Below are positions 17,809 through 29,040 of a stretch of DNA of 48,770 nucleotides, piece after piece. The stretch is from Nannocystis exedens. GTDB lineage: Bacteria; Myxococcota_A; Polyangia; Polyangiales; Polyangiaceae. The first letter of the stretch is position 1. Each line of letters opens with the position of its first letter. The stretch spans positions 1 through 48,770 of the forward strand of contig CAMAVR010000023.1 of the NCBI GenBank assembly GCA_945861885.1, given 5' to 3'. Under the pieces are notes generated by a model that was not told the origin of the DNA, ran no database searches, and saw only the letters and a list, made by a program, of their open reading frames with translations. Position numbers and translations under genes: made by a program.

Positions 17809-19464
17809 GTGATTGTTCTTGAAAAGTTAACCAAGCGTTTCGGCCCCAAAATTCTGTTCGAAAACGTGTCGATGCAGTTCGACCCAGGCAAGCGCTACGG
17901 CCTTGTCGGAGCCAACGGGGCGGGGAAGTCGACGCTCATTAAAGTCCTCGCCGGCGAGGACGACAGCGATACCGGGTCGATTTCGATCCCGGGGAGCATG
18001 CGCCTCGGCGTACTTCGTCAGAACCATTTTGCGTACGACAAAGAGCGAATTGTCGACGCCGTGATGATGGGGAACAAGCCGCTGTGGGATGCGCTCGCCG
18101 AAAAAGAGCGCCTTCTCGAGGGCGAAGTGACCGACGAGGTCGGCATCCGTCTCGGCGAGCTTGAAGGGACGATCGCGGAAGAAGATGGTTACACCGCCGA
18201 GAGTGAAGCGTCGGAGCTTCTCGCCGGCCTAGGCATCCCAGCTGAGAACCACTACGAGCCGATGAGCACGCTCGCTTCGGGGTACAAGCTTCGCGTTCTG
18301 CTCGCGCAAGTTCTGTTTGGTAAGCCCGATATTTTGCTGCTCGATGAGCCGACAAACCATCTCGACCTCGATTCAATTCGCTGGCTCGAGCAGTTTTTGA
18401 TCAGCTACCGCGGAACGCTCATTATCATCTCGCACGACCGGCATTTTCTCGATTCGGTGGCGACGCACGTGGCCGACATCGATTACCAGACGATCACGAT
18501 TTACACTGGTAATTATAGCGAATTCGTGCAGTCGAAGTACGAAAACAAGCAGCGAGCAGCGACGCAGACGGCGGCTCTTAAAAAGAAGATCGCCGAGCAG
18601 CAAGACTTCGTGCAGCGCTTCGGGTCGCACGCGTCGAAATCGAAGCAGGCGCAGTCACGCGTGAAGCAGATCGAAAAGCTCGAAGAGCAGGTCGAAGCAA
18701 AAGGGCAGAAGCGCTCGAGTCTTGTGCGGCCCTACGTGCGGTTCGAATTTGACAAGCCGAGCGGGCGCGACGTGCTTCGGATGGAGCGAGTCGATAAAGC
18801 TTTTGGCGAAAAAGTAATCTTCAACGGGTTGAATCTAAACATCAATCGCGGCGACAAGATCGCGGTGATCGGTGCGAACGGCATCGGCAAATCGACGCTT
18901 CTAAAGCTGATGGTCGGCGCGGCAACGAAGCTCGACGAAGAGACGCGCGGCTACACGCTGCAGCCCGATTCAGGCGAAATCCGCTGGGGGCACGAAACAA
19001 GTGTCGGATACTTCGCGCAAGATCACCATGAAGCGTTAGGTGAAACCGCCAAGGGGATGAACGCGTTTCAGTGGCTCTATTCGTTCGATAAAACAGCGCC
19101 ACAAGAGACAATCCGAGGGATTTTGGGGCGCCTTTTGTTTCAAGGCGAAGCCGCACTAAAGCCGACCGAAGCGCTCTCCGGAGGCGAATGCGCCAGGCTT
19201 TTGCTCGGCAAGCTAGTGCTAGGCAAACACAACGTGCTGATTCTCGACGAGCCGACAAACCACCTAGATATCGAGTCAATCGAAGGGCTGGCCGAGGGGC
19301 TAAAGCAGTTCACCGGAACCGTAGTGCTCGTAAGCCACGACCGCCATTTTGTAAGCGAATTGGCGACACGAGTGATCGAGCTAAAGCCAGGGAAGATCAA
19401 CGACTACAGCGGCACATACGAAGAGTTCCTGGAGCGCCAAGGAGGCGACTACCTCCGAACGTAG
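17809..19464 (+). CDS. ybiT: ABC-F translation factor, YbiT-like
   Basis: 551 residues beginning at GTG. Two ATP-binding cassettes are joined by the charged linker helices that reach into the ribosome. First cassette: Walker A GANGAGKST (34-42), then LLLDEPTNHLD. Second cassette: GANGIGKST, signature LSGGE, LILDEPTNHLD. There are no membrane segments. The sequence follows E. coli YbiT closely (for example LGVLRQNHFAYD, SIRWLEQFL, SHASKSKQAQSR). ABC-F proteins act at the ribosomal E site to relieve stalled or slow peptide bond formation. An extra ~15-residue acidic stretch near 118-135 slightly lengthens it compared with E. coli (530). The gene is followed after 46 bases by an unrelated lipoprotein gene. 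Confidence 0.92.
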   Translation: MIVLEKLTKRFGPKILFENVSMQFDPGKRYGLVGANGAGKSTLIKVLAGEDDSDTGSISIPGSMRLGVLRQNHFAYDKERIVDAVMMGNKPLWDALAEKERLLEGEVTDEVGIRLGELEGTIAEEDGYTAESEASELLAGLGIPAENHYEPMSTLASGYKLRVLLAQVLFGKPDILLLDEPTNHLDLDSIRWLEQFLISYRGTLIIISHDRHFLDSVATHVADIDYQTITIYTGNYSEFVQSKYENKQRAATQTAALKKKIAEQQDFVQRFGSHASKSKQAQSRVKQIEKLEEQVEAKGQKRSSLVRPYVRFEFDKPSGRDVLRMERVDKAFGEKVIFNGLNLNINRGDKIAVIGANGIGKSTLLKLMVGAATKLDEETRGYTLQPDSGEIRWGHETSVGYFAQDHHEALGETAKGMNAFQWLYSFDKTAPQETIRGILGRLLFQGEAALKPTEALSGGECARLLLGKLVLGKHNVLILDEPTNHLDIESIEGLAEGLKQFTGTVVLVSHDRHFVSELATRVIELKPGKINDYSGTYEEFLERQGGDYLRT

Positions 19465-19510
19465 TCTGGCGTCCGTTTCCGAACGATGTACCTTCAAGCA
19501 GAGGGTACCC

Positions 19511-21196
19511 ATGTCAATTCAAGCACTCGCTATCCGCGCGCAGGTTGTGTTAACCGTCTCGCTCGTCCCGACCGCCGGTTGCGTATTCGCCGAAAGCGAG
19601 TCTCGGGACGAATCAACGGGGGTCCAGTCCGGCGCGGATGCGGGCCCGCAGCATAAAAAGCCTTACGTCGAAAAAGTCGAACGCGACGCTACCGTTTCAG
19701 GTGACGCCGCGTCGCCGACTCTACCTCCAGTCTCTCCGCACGCGGCGCTGCATTCGCTGTCGAGCGACGCGGGTGATCACGAATCGCCGCCGCCTAGCGC
19801 GTCGCTGCTGACTGCCGGCAGGCGCATCGATTTGGGTCATGGGAACTTCGTCACGCTGAATCCACACACGTTGGATAATCAGCTGCTCAATCTGCCGGTC
19901 GGTGGCCCGACAGGCCGCTACACCATCGGCGCGCGCTCCTTGACGCTCGCCCACGCGGTGATCGGCCGCGGCCCTACGCGCGTCGCTTCGATGAGCGAAG
20001 ACGAGATTCAGGCGCTTCTTATCAGCGCAGCCGCATGGCTAATAGTCGAAAAGAACCCAGCTCTCGTGGTGTCACGAGCGACAGCCGATGGCACGTCGCG
20101 CCTTATGGGAGAGAATCACAATGTCGCGGTCGCCGGTCAGGCGCTAGTTGGATATAGCGGCCGCGAGCCGACCGTTTCCGTGAAAACGAACGATTTGGTC
20201 TTATTTTACCGCCTATTAAAGGCGGGAATCCGCGGCGATATCGCGCCCTCAACGCCACCAGTCACACCTCCAGCACCGACGGGGGGATACCAAGTTCATC
20301 TTCCGCCGCGCGGCCCGGCGGTGAACACGTTTCAAGTGCTGCGAACGCAGAGCGAGCGGCTTTTTGAACAGTTGAAAAATAAAGAACATCGGAAAGTAGC
20401 GTTCGTCTACACCGTGCCGTCGAACGGCATTCCGTATGTATTGCTCGTCCGAAATAGCGCCGGCCTCTACGAATTCCCCACAGCGCCGAACGGCGTCGAT
20501 TTTATGGCGCAGCTAGGTGGGATTCTCGGCGCGGCTCAGCCGATCGTTAATCATAACTTCGGCAATTTTAATACCCCAGCCAACGTGATTATCGCGCACC
20601 CGTCGTTGGACCAGTTGATCAATCGGCATCGGCACACGACGCACCGCGACGACTACATATTTGTCCGCGCTGTTAACTTGGAGCAGCTTCGAAACATCTA
20701 CGAATACGACTTCGAAGCAAGCGAGTACGCAAGGATTGACCCCGCGGGGCACTTTTTTGTGCACGTCGGCGCCGGCAATAGAGGTGATTTTCAGCTAGTT
20801 GAAGGCGACTACCGCGTCGAGCCAAACGTATTGATTACAATCAACTGGTTTGTCGGTCTGCGAGGCCATTTGGCGCGCGTCGGCGACGTCAACTTGGACG
20901 ACATTGTCAGAGAAATTTCAGGGCAGGGGCAGGCAGCTCCAGGTGGAAGCCTCTTGTCTGCCGCGCAAACCGCCGCAATTCGCGGGGTCTACGAAGCAGC
21001 AAAGAAGGGCATTCCAACGCTCCCCGATCCAAAAAGGCCAGGCAACGATTTCATCCCAGTAGAGCGCGGAATCGCAACAGCAATAACGCTAATAGCCCCA
21101 AACGGCGAAGCCGGCTTCACCGAAGCGCTAGAAGTAGTGTTCTCAAAAGCGAGAGCAAAGGCAATACTAGACGCAATCGTGGAAGGCGCAGACTAA
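19511..21196 (+). CDS. Hypothetical lipoprotein, 561 aa
   Basis: Not recognised. The N-terminus is hydrophobic, with a weak lipobox PTAGC (Cys near residue 24). A Ser/Asp/Pro-rich linker runs to about residue 100. The first globular block (about 100-240) contains RIDLGHGNFVTLNP and a helix EDEIQALLISAAAWL. After a second Pro-rich break (residues ~250-265) a second domain of about 300 residues follows, rich in aromatic strands (HFFVHVGAGNRGDFQ). A ribosome site (AGAGGG) precedes the ATG. Its 3' end faces pnp across a strong inverted repeat. Confidence 0.6.
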   Translation: MSIQALAIRAQVVLTVSLVPTAGCVFAESESRDESTGVQSGADAGPQHKKPYVEKVERDATVSGDAASPTLPPVSPHAALHSLSSDAGDHESPPPSASLLTAGRRIDLGHGNFVTLNPHTLDNQLLNLPVGGPTGRYTIGARSLTLAHAVIGRGPTRVASMSEDEIQALLISAAAWLIVEKNPALVVSRATADGTSRLMGENHNVAVAGQALVGYSGREPTVSVKTNDLVLFYRLLKAGIRGDIAPSTPPVTPPAPTGGYQVHLPPRGPAVNTFQVLRTQSERLFEQLKNKEHRKVAFVYTVPSNGIPYVLLVRNSAGLYEFPTAPNGVDFMAQLGGILGAAQPIVNHNFGNFNTPANVIIAHPSLDQLINRHRHTTHRDDYIFVRAVNLEQLRNIYEYDFEASEYARIDPAGHFFVHVGAGNRGDFQLVEGDYRVEPNVLITINWFVGLRGHLARVGDVNLDDIVREISGQGQAAPGGSLLSAAQTAAIRGVYEAAKKGIPTLPDPKRPGNDFIPVERGIATAITLIAPNGEAGFTEALEVVFSKARAKAILDAIVEGAD

Positions 21197-21197
21197 G

Positions 21198-21227
21198 CTA
21201 GGCCCTCAGCCGCTGCCGAGGGCCTAG
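21198..21227. terminator. Bidirectional terminator-like hairpin between lipoprotein gene and pnp
   Basis: A perfect 10-bp stem (CTAGGCCCTC / GAGGGCCTAG) with a 10-base loop lies between two convergent genes, just after the lipoprotein stop and just before the pnp stop on the other strand. There is no T-run on either side, so it may act as an RNA 3'-end stabiliser rather than a classical terminator. Confidence 0.55.
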
Positions 21228-21235
21228 TGAGCTAC

Positions 21236-23473
21236 CTATCTGGCGCGTGGGCCGCCGCGTGGCCCGTCGCGTCGCGGACCGCGGTCGTCGCGTCCTCGAT
21301 CGCCGCCACCTGAGCGCGTCGGCGCTCCACCTTCGCGCGCTGCGAGCATTCGCTCTTTCGCGCGTTCGCCCTCTTCGCCCTCGGGGAGCGGGAGAAGCTC
21401 GCGGCGCGTTAGCCGGATCTTCCCGTCTCGTTCGATCGAGAGCACTTTCACTTCGATTACGTCGCCCTCTTTCATCACGTCGTTGACGCGGTCAACGCGC
21501 GTGTGCGCCATCTCGGAGATGTGCAAGAGCCCGTCGGTTCCGGGGAGCACTTCGACGAATGCACCGAAGTCGGTGATTCGCTGCACGGCGCCCTTGTAGA
21601 TCGCGCCGACTTCAGGCTCGGCTGTGAGCCCTTTGATGATGTCGAGCGCGCGCTTCACTGCGTCTGAATCGGCCGATGCGACGTTGACCGTCCCGTCGTC
21701 TTCGATATCGATCGCGCAGCCGGTCTGATCGACAATCCCCTTTATCGTCTTCCCGCCTGGGCCGATGATAAGGCGAATCTGATCGGGCTTTACTTTCACC
21801 GTCGTGATTCGCGGCGCGTACTTCGACAGATGGTCGCGCGACGCGTGAAGCGTTTCGTGCATCTTGCCGAGAATATGGAGCCGGCCTTCGCGTGCCTGGT
21901 CGAGCGCTTGCGTCAAAAGTGCCTGAGAAAGACCGGCAATTTTGATGTCCATCTGGATCGCGGTGATCCCCTTCGCCGTCCCGCAGACTTTGAAGTCCAT
22001 GTCGCCGAGGCTATCTTCGTCGCCCAAAATATCGCTAAGCACTGCGGTTCGCGTGCCGTCTGAAATGAGCCCCATCGCAATGCCCGCGACTGGCGCGGAG
22101 ATCGGAACGCCGGCGTCCATCAGCGACATCGTCCCGCCGCAAACCGCGGCCATCGATGATGAGCCGTTCGACTCGAGTGTTTCCGACACGATACGAATCG
22201 TGTACGGGAACTTATCAGCCGGCGGAATCATCCGCGAAAGCGCGCGCTCCGCGAGATTACCGTGACCGATTTCGCGACGGCCTGGGCCACGAAGCGGCTT
22301 CGTTTCGCCGGTCGAAAATGGCGGGAAGTTGTAGTGAAGCAAAAAGCGCTTCCAACGTTCGCCGGTGAGCGCGTCGATCTTCTGCTCGTCGCTCGATGTG
22401 CCGAGCGTTGTTGTGACGATCGCTTGCGTTTCGCCGCGCTGGAAGAGCGCTGATCCGTGCACGCGCGGGAGAAGCCCGACTTCGGTCATGATTGGACGAA
22501 TTTCATCCATCCGGCGATTGTCGATTCGCTTTTTCTGCCCGAGAACATACTCGCGTACGACGTTGTATTTGCGCTCTTCAAACTCGTCTTTGACAAGCTT
22601 TTCGGACGCCGTGAACGTGTCGGAGAATTCGGCCGATAGGGTCGTAACGAGCTTCGATTTTACGGCTTTGTAAGCGTCGTAGCGGCGCGGCTTCTCTTTG
22701 ATGAGCGATGCGGCCAAAATGTCGGCGTCGCAAATTTCGCGAATGCGTTTTGCCATCGCCGGGTCGAGCTTCGCTGGCTCGAACACTTTTTTCGGCTGGC
22801 CGACTGCAGCGCGCATGCGCTCAATCAGTTCCAAAATCGGCTGCGCGGCGCGATGTGCGAACATTAACGCTTCGATGATATCGGCTTCTGCGGCTTCTGC
22901 TGCACCGCCTTCGACCATCACAATCGCATCTTTTGATGCGGCGACGACGAGGTCGATATCGGATGCTGCTTGCTGCTCGAATGTCGGGAAGGCGATAAAT
23001 TCGCCATTGACGCGAGCGACGCGAACGCCGGCAATCGGCCCGCTCCACGGGATTTCTGACAGGTGAAGCGCTGCGCTTGCACCGGTGAGAGCGAGCACGT
23101 CGGTCGGGTTAACTTTGTCGGAGCTGAGCACCGTCGCAATGATCTGCGTGTCGTTGCGGAAGCCTTCAGGAAAGAGCGGACGGCACGGGCGATCGATGAG
23201 GCGGCTCGTCAGAATTTCTTCGTCGCGCTGCCGACCTTCACGCTTAAAAAAGCCGCCCGGAATCTTCCCCGCGGCGAACGTCTTCTCGACGTATTCGCAA
23301 GTGAGCGGGAAAAAATCGAGCCCTGGGCGGGCATCGCCGCTGCAGGCGGTGACGAGCACGATGCTCTCACCGTATGTGACAAGAACAGCACCTTGCGCTT
23401 GCTTAGCGAGGCGCCCTGTCTCAAATGTCAACGGGCTGCCGTTGATCATCACCGATTCACGAACAAAAGCCAT
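21236..23473 (-). CDS. pnp: Polyribonucleotide nucleotidyltransferase
   Basis: 745 residues in the usual order: two RNase PH-like domains (N-terminal about 1-230; second about 310-545, with FPPFSTGETKPLRGPGRREIGHG), a KH domain with IGPGGKTIKGI, and an S1 domain (GAIYKGAVQRITDFGAFVE). The C-terminal tail is rich in Arg, Gly and Asp. PNPase degrades RNA 3' to 5' using phosphate and is part of the bacterial RNA degradosome. The gene follows rpsO on the same strand, the common bacterial order, with a 304-base gap holding a 12-bp hairpin. The start Met fits family alignments (AFVRESV). Confidence 0.96.
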   Translation of the reverse strand: MAFVRESVMINGSPLTFETGRLAKQAQGAVLVTYGESIVLVTACSGDARPGLDFFPLTCEYVEKTFAAGKIPGGFFKREGRQRDEEILTSRLIDRPCRPLFPEGFRNDTQIIATVLSSDKVNPTDVLALTGASAALHLSEIPWSGPIAGVRVARVNGEFIAFPTFEQQAASDIDLVVAASKDAIVMVEGGAAEAAEADIIEALMFAHRAAQPILELIERMRAAVGQPKKVFEPAKLDPAMAKRIREICDADILAASLIKEKPRRYDAYKAVKSKLVTTLSAEFSDTFTASEKLVKDEFEERKYNVVREYVLGQKKRIDNRRMDEIRPIMTEVGLLPRVHGSALFQRGETQAIVTTTLGTSSDEQKIDALTGERWKRFLLHYNFPPFSTGETKPLRGPGRREIGHGNLAERALSRMIPPADKFPYTIRIVSETLESNGSSSMAAVCGGTMSLMDAGVPISAPVAGIAMGLISDGTRTAVLSDILGDEDSLGDMDFKVCGTAKGITAIQMDIKIAGLSQALLTQALDQAREGRLHILGKMHETLHASRDHLSKYAPRITTVKVKPDQIRLIIGPGGKTIKGIVDQTGCAIDIEDDGTVNVASADSDAVKRALDIIKGLTAEPEVGAIYKGAVQRITDFGAFVEVLPGTDGLLHISEMAHTRVDRVNDVMKEGDVIEVKVLSIERDGKIRLTRRELLPLPEGEEGERAKERMLAAREGGAPTRSGGGDRGRDDRGPRRDGPRGGPRAR

Positions 23474-23777
23474 GATGGACCTAAACTGGCCGCTACGTGC
23501 GGCATAACGCCGAACGCTTGAAAAACGCAGCCTTTAGGTCCTCGATTCCTATCCGCGAAGAGTGCTCGTCGGCTTAGCCAAGTAGCTCAACGAAACCGAT
23601 GGTTTCGTTGAGTGAACTAAAGATGAGCGAGAGTTGCGGTGAGGCAAAAAAGCGCCTCGCGGACACGAAGCGAAGAGCAAAGGCACAATGCGTTGCCAAC
23701 GTTCGGAAGCTGTGGGGCAATGTACCCCAATTTGCCCGGCCGCAGAGTGCAATTGTGCGCCGAGCGCGAAAAATCGA
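23474..23777 (-). other. rpsO-pnp intergenic region, no gene
   Basis: No coding sequence is supported in these 304 bases. It contains a perfect 12-bp inverted repeat with a 3-base loop (23586-23612) and a weaker hairpin, GAGGC-N8-GCCTC (23641-23658), with a run of six T inside its loop on the minus strand. In E. coli the pnp leader carries an RNase III-processed hairpin used for autocontrol; a similar role here is only an inference. Confidence 0.6.
23586..23612. promoter_or_regulatory. 12-bp perfect hairpin in pnp leader
   Basis: CTCAACGAAACC and GGTTTCGTTGAG flank a 3-base loop, about 110 bases upstream of the pnp start. No T-run follows on the minus strand, so a terminator is less likely than an RNA processing or regulatory hairpin. 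Confidence 0.45.
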
Positions 23778-24047
23778 CTATTTACGGATGTTAAGCGCGC
23801 CGACCACTTTACGGTAGCGATCGAGGCTAGAGCGCTTGAGGTAGTCGAGAAGGCGGCGGCGCTTAGAAACAAGGCTAAGCAAACCACGCCGCGAATGGTG
23901 ATCTTTGATGTGAGTTTTAAAGTGATCAGTCAGATAGCCAATACGCTCAGTAATGAGAGCAATCTGCACTTCAGGCGAACCGGTGTCCGACGCATGGGTA
24001 CGGAACTGGTCAATCAATTCAGCCTTTTTTTCAGTATGAAGCGGCAT
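23778..24047 (-). CDS. rpsO: 30S ribosomal protein S15
   Basis: 89 residues, the normal S15 length. Family blocks are clear: [35 protein letters not shown] and [11 protein letters not shown]15 binds the central domain of 16S rRNA and starts assembly of the platform. The ATG at 24047 was chosen over an upstream in-frame start because it matches the S15 N-terminus and has GGAG about 8-12 bases upstream. A good sigma70-type promoter lies just before it. pnp follows on the same strand. Confidence 0.97.
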   Translation of the reverse strand: MPLHTEKKAELIDQFRTHASDTGSPEVQIALITERIGYLTDHFKTHIKDHHSRRGLLSLVSKRRRLLDYLKRSSLDRYRKVVGALNIRK

Positions 24048-24088
24048 GCGAAGCGTTTCTCCAGCCAAAATTCGTAATGGGGCGAGGG

Positions 24089-24116
24089 AGTATAAGGGAA
24101 ACAAGGCCCCAGTCAA
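24089..24116 (-). promoter_or_regulatory. Sigma70-type promoter of rpsO
   Basis: On the minus strand TTGACT (24111-24116) and TATACT (24089-24094) are separated by 16 bases, each one base from consensus. Transcription would begin near 24082, leaving a leader of about 35 bases with the GGAG ribosome site of rpsO. Confidence 0.65.
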
Positions 24117-24222
24117 CGATCAGGGTAAAAAGGGCGCAAAAACCGAGTGGCATGCCCAAGTATCATCCCGGCCCCCAAGCAATGGGAGGCAAAAGGGGCA
24201 AGGGCAAAGCCCGAGCCAGAGC

Positions 24223-24273
24223 AAAAAGTCCAACCAGTCAAAAAGTCGAACCAGTCAAAAAGTCGAACCAGTC
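24223..24273. repeat. Three tandem 17-bp repeats
   Basis: The unit AAAAAGTCGAACCAGTC occurs three times head to tail (24223-24239 with one change, 24240-24256, 24257-24273) and the last copy runs into the outer arm of the large hairpin beside tRNA-Phe. There are no spacers, so this is not a CRISPR array. Confidence 0.85.
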
Positions 24274-24400
24274 AAAAGACACGGGGTTTGGGACGAGACC
24301 AAGCGCTAATGGGCTTTCGGGCCCGGGGCGTACTCCGCGTACGTTCCGGGCCCGAAAGCCCATTAACGCGAAGGTATCGCCCCAAAACCCGTGTCTTTTG
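24273..24400. repeat. Long near-perfect inverted repeat adjoining tRNA-Phe
   Basis: Outer arms of 20 bases (24273-24292 and 24381-24400) pair with one mismatch. Inner arms of 20 bases (24307-24326 and 24346-24365) are perfect. A third small stem CGTAC/GTACG lies in the loop (24329-24343). The region between outer and inner arms pairs only partly. The outer arm ends exactly at the last base of the tRNA-Phe gene, so on the minus strand the tRNA is followed at once by this 128-nt hairpin. It could be a terminator, a small non-autonomous mobile element or an RNA structure. No coding sequence is supported between the rpsO promoter and the tRNA. Confidence 0.8.
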
Positions 24401-24473
24401 TGCCCAGAGACGGAATTGAACCGCCGACACGAGGATTTTCAATCCTCTGCTCTACCAACTGAGCTATCTGGGC
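24401..24473 (-). tRNA. tRNA-Phe(GAA)
   Basis: 73 nt cloverleaf on the minus strand: acceptor GCCCAGA/TCTGGGC, D stem GCTC/GAGC, anticodon stem GAGGA/TCCTC with loop TTGAAAA (anticodon GAA), and T loop TTCAATT. Discriminator is A and the CCA end is not encoded. The large inverted repeat starts directly after its 3' end. Confidence 0.96.
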
Positions 24474-24504
24474 CTATCGAAACAACCGCGGAAACGGGGC
24501 GAGG

Positions 24505-24533
24505 AAGATGAGCGACCCGCGCTGACTTGTCAA
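24505..24533 (-). promoter_or_regulatory. Possible promoter of tRNA-Phe
   Basis: A perfect -35 box TTGACA (24528-24533, minus strand) is followed after 17 bases by CATCTT (24505-24510), a poor -10 match. The predicted start lies about 25 bases before the tRNA. Confidence 0.4.
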
Positions 24534-24582
24534 TCGAAGAAAACGCGATGTTGTACCTCCGCTCCGGATTCCTGTGCGCATC

Positions 24583-26920
<2,338 letters not shown>

Positions 26921-26947
26921 CTTTTTAGTCCGATTTAAAAAGCCCTG

Positions 26948-26979
26948 GGGCACGTTCGGCACGGGCACGTTTACGGGCA
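26948..26979. repeat. Intergenic GGGCACGTTTACGG-type repeat, copy 1
   Basis: A degenerate copy: GGGCACGTTCGG followed by GGGCACGTTTACGGG. It lies between thiC and bioB. See the other copies at 29831, 32342, 32408 and 47461. Confidence 0.7.
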
Positions 26980-27034
26980 GAGTTCAGAGGTTTGCTCTTC
27001 TGGGTTGGGGGGGATCTCTGATAGCGTCTCGAGA

Positions 27035-28072
27035 ATGCTTACACAGCCGTATTCGCGCTCTTACGTGCGTGCTCTGTACGACCGGCCTCTTCTTCAACTG
27101 ATTGACGATGCGCGTGATGTGCATCGTCGTCATCACGCCGACAACGAAGTCCAGCTTTGCACCCTCCTCAGCGTCAAAACTGGCGGTTGCCCCGAAGATT
27201 GCTCTTATTGCCCGCAATCGAGCAAATACGATACGTCGGTCGAGCCCGAAAAAATGCTCGATGTCGATGGCGTATTAAAATCGGCGGAGCGCGCACGCGA
27301 GCTCGGAGCAACCCGATTTTGCATGGGGGCCGCTTGGCGCGAAGTCAAAGATGGGCCGGCGTTCGACCGCGTGATTGAAATGGTCCGCGGCGTAAAAGCG
27401 CTCGGGCTCGAAGCTTGCGTTACGCTTGGGATGCTTAACGATGCGCAAGCGCAAAAATTAAAAGCGGCCGGCCTCGACGCATACAACCACAATCTCGACA
27501 CAAGCCGCGAAAACTACAAATCAATCATCCGAACGCGAACATTCGACGATCGATTGCGCACACTCGATAGCGTGCGAAACGCCGGGATCACCGTCTGTTC
27601 AGGCGGGATTATCGGGATGGGCGAGAGCATCGACGACCGCTGCGAAATGCTCCGAACGCTCGCAAATATGACGCCGCCTCCCGAGAGCGTCCCGATCAAC
27701 GCGCTCGTGCCGGTGCCAGGCACGCCGCTCGAATCAGCAAAACCGGTCGAGCCGTTTGAGCTCGTCAGAATGATCGCCGTCGCCCGTATTTTGATGCCGA
27801 AAACGCGCGTTCGTCTCTCTGCAGGGAGAGCGGAGATGTCGCGCGAGGCGCAAGCGCTCTGCATGCTTGCCGGAGCCAATTCGCTGTTTTACGGCGAAAA
27901 GCTCCTAACAACGCCAAATCCAAGCGGAGACGAAGACACGGCGCTCCTCCGCGACATGGGGCTCACCGTCGAAGCGCCGGCAGCGTATTCACCGCCGGTT
28001 GCCGCTGCTTCGGTCGAGCGCCATTCCCCACCGGCCGCCGCCGGCTCTTTGACCGAAGCTTATTCGGCGTAG
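27035..28072 (+). CDS. bioB: Biotin synthase
   Basis: 345 residues from the ATG at 27035, chosen over a TTG 30 bases upstream. The radical SAM motif [13 protein letters not shown] carries Cys52, Cys56 and Cys59. Further BioB blocks: [22 protein letters not shown], and [18 protein letters not shown] supplies the Arg ligand of the second cluster. It inserts sulphur into dethiobiotin. The last ~35 residues are a Pro/Ala-rich tail that is not part of the enzyme core. No other biotin genes are nearby. The 3' end overlaps the convergent matrixin gene by 13 bases. Confidence 0.95.
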   Translation: MLTQPYSRSYVRALYDRPLLQLIDDARDVHRRHHADNEVQLCTLLSVKTGGCPEDCSYCPQSSKYDTSVEPEKMLDVDGVLKSAERARELGATRFCMGAAWREVKDGPAFDRVIEMVRGVKALGLEACVTLGMLNDAQAQKLKAAGLDAYNHNLDTSRENYKSIIRTRTFDDRLRTLDSVRNAGITVCSGGIIGMGESIDDRCEMLRTLANMTPPPESVPINALVPVPGTPLESAKPVEPFELVRMIAVARILMPKTRVRLSAGRAEMSREAQALCMLAGANSLFYGEKLLTTPNPSGDEDTALLRDMGLTVEAPAAYSPPVAAASVERHSPPAAAGSLTEAYSA

Positions 28073-29040
28073 CGCCGTCGTTGTCGTCGCATTGCGGCCA
28101 CTGCGGCCATTGATGCAGAAGCTATTACCATCGCGACCGAACTAACGCTTCGCCCCGGTGAACGGGCCGCCGCGCTGCACGGAAGAAAACTCTTCTTTCG
28201 TGACGGCTGCTCATCTTTACACAATGTTGAGAAACCGTGGCGCGGGGTCGGGTCGCATGACGTTGCATCAATTTGCCCGCTTTTGTCGACCGACGTGCCG
28301 ACGTTTCGTTTCCCGTTCGGCGGGTAAATCGCGCAAATCCCCTCGACATCGTCGTGCGATAGCGACCGCATGAGCGTCGTTCCGTGCTGATACTGCGGAT
28401 ACATCGTTGCACGAAGATTCTCGGAGTGCGCGAGCCCATAAAAGTGCCCCGCTTCGTGCGTGATGATGCTCTCCAAATCGTAGCCGTCAGGCAACACTTT
28501 CCCGTCGGCTGTGATCGGTTGGTCGGCCGTGTTGACCTCCATGTCGGCATCGTAAATTTCGCCGGTGATCGTATTGAACGTCACTGTAGTCAGCGCGAGC
28601 GTATTGTACTGGTCACCGGGGTGCGGCCACTTTGCATCACGAAAGACAATCACGTGCTGATTGCTAGCGTTCGCGTTGTATTCAACTTTGGTGCACGCGA
28701 CCGGCCCGTTATCAAACGGCCGAATCGACACGCTAACGTGCCCATCGGCGCTAGCTTGGGGGCAGGGGACAACGGCCCATCGGTTGAACGCCGCGTCCAT
28801 AACATCGGACGCTACAGGATAAGGAATATTCTCGCCGGCCGCTTTCTGAAGGCTGTACCCGACGCACTGATTGCGCCAAAAAAGCGGGACCCCCTCGCTC
28901 CAGCAACCTTTTTGGTCCGGCGCATACGTTGTCGGAATCGCGACCGTTGTTGTTCGACAGAATGCGTGAGCGCTCTTCGGGATGAGGGCCAAAAGAGGCG
29001 CGATTGCAACCGATAAAAAGATAAGACTATTGCGCGCCAT
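28060..29040 (-). CDS. Matrixin-family metalloprotease with MYXO-CTERM-like tail
   Basis: 326 residues; signal peptide ends KSAHA|FC. The zinc site [12 protein letters not shown] (195-206) has His195, His199 and His205 with catalytic Glu196, and the Met-turn is at Met213 (ATMYP). This is the metzincin motif of matrixins. The C-terminus has Cys, a hydrophobic stretch and RRQRRR, the pattern of MYXO-CTERM anchors cut by a myxosortase and held at the myxobacterial cell surface. The start overlaps the end of the upstream gene by 14 bases, which suggests translational coupling. The 3' end overlaps bioB on the other strand. Confidence 0.85.
   Translation of the reverse strand: MARNSLIFLSVAIAPLLALIPKSAHAFCRTTTVAIPTTYAPDQKGCWSEGVPLFWRNQCVGYSLQKAAGENIPYPVASDVMDAAFNRWAVVPCPQASADGHVSVSIRPFDNGPVACTKVEYNANASNQHVIVFRDAKWPHPGDQYNTLALTTVTFNTITGEIYDADMEVNTADQPITADGKVLPDGYDLESIITHEAGHFYGLAHSENLRATMYPQYQHGTTLMRSLSHDDVEGICAIYPPNGKRNVGTSVDKSGQIDATSCDPTPRHGFSTLCKDEQPSRKKSFLPCSAAARSPGRSVSSVAMVIASASMAAVAAMRRQRRRYAE

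Noticed and set aside
24223..24273. CRISPR-like array
   Set aside because: The three 17-bp units are directly joined without spacers and no cas genes are present.
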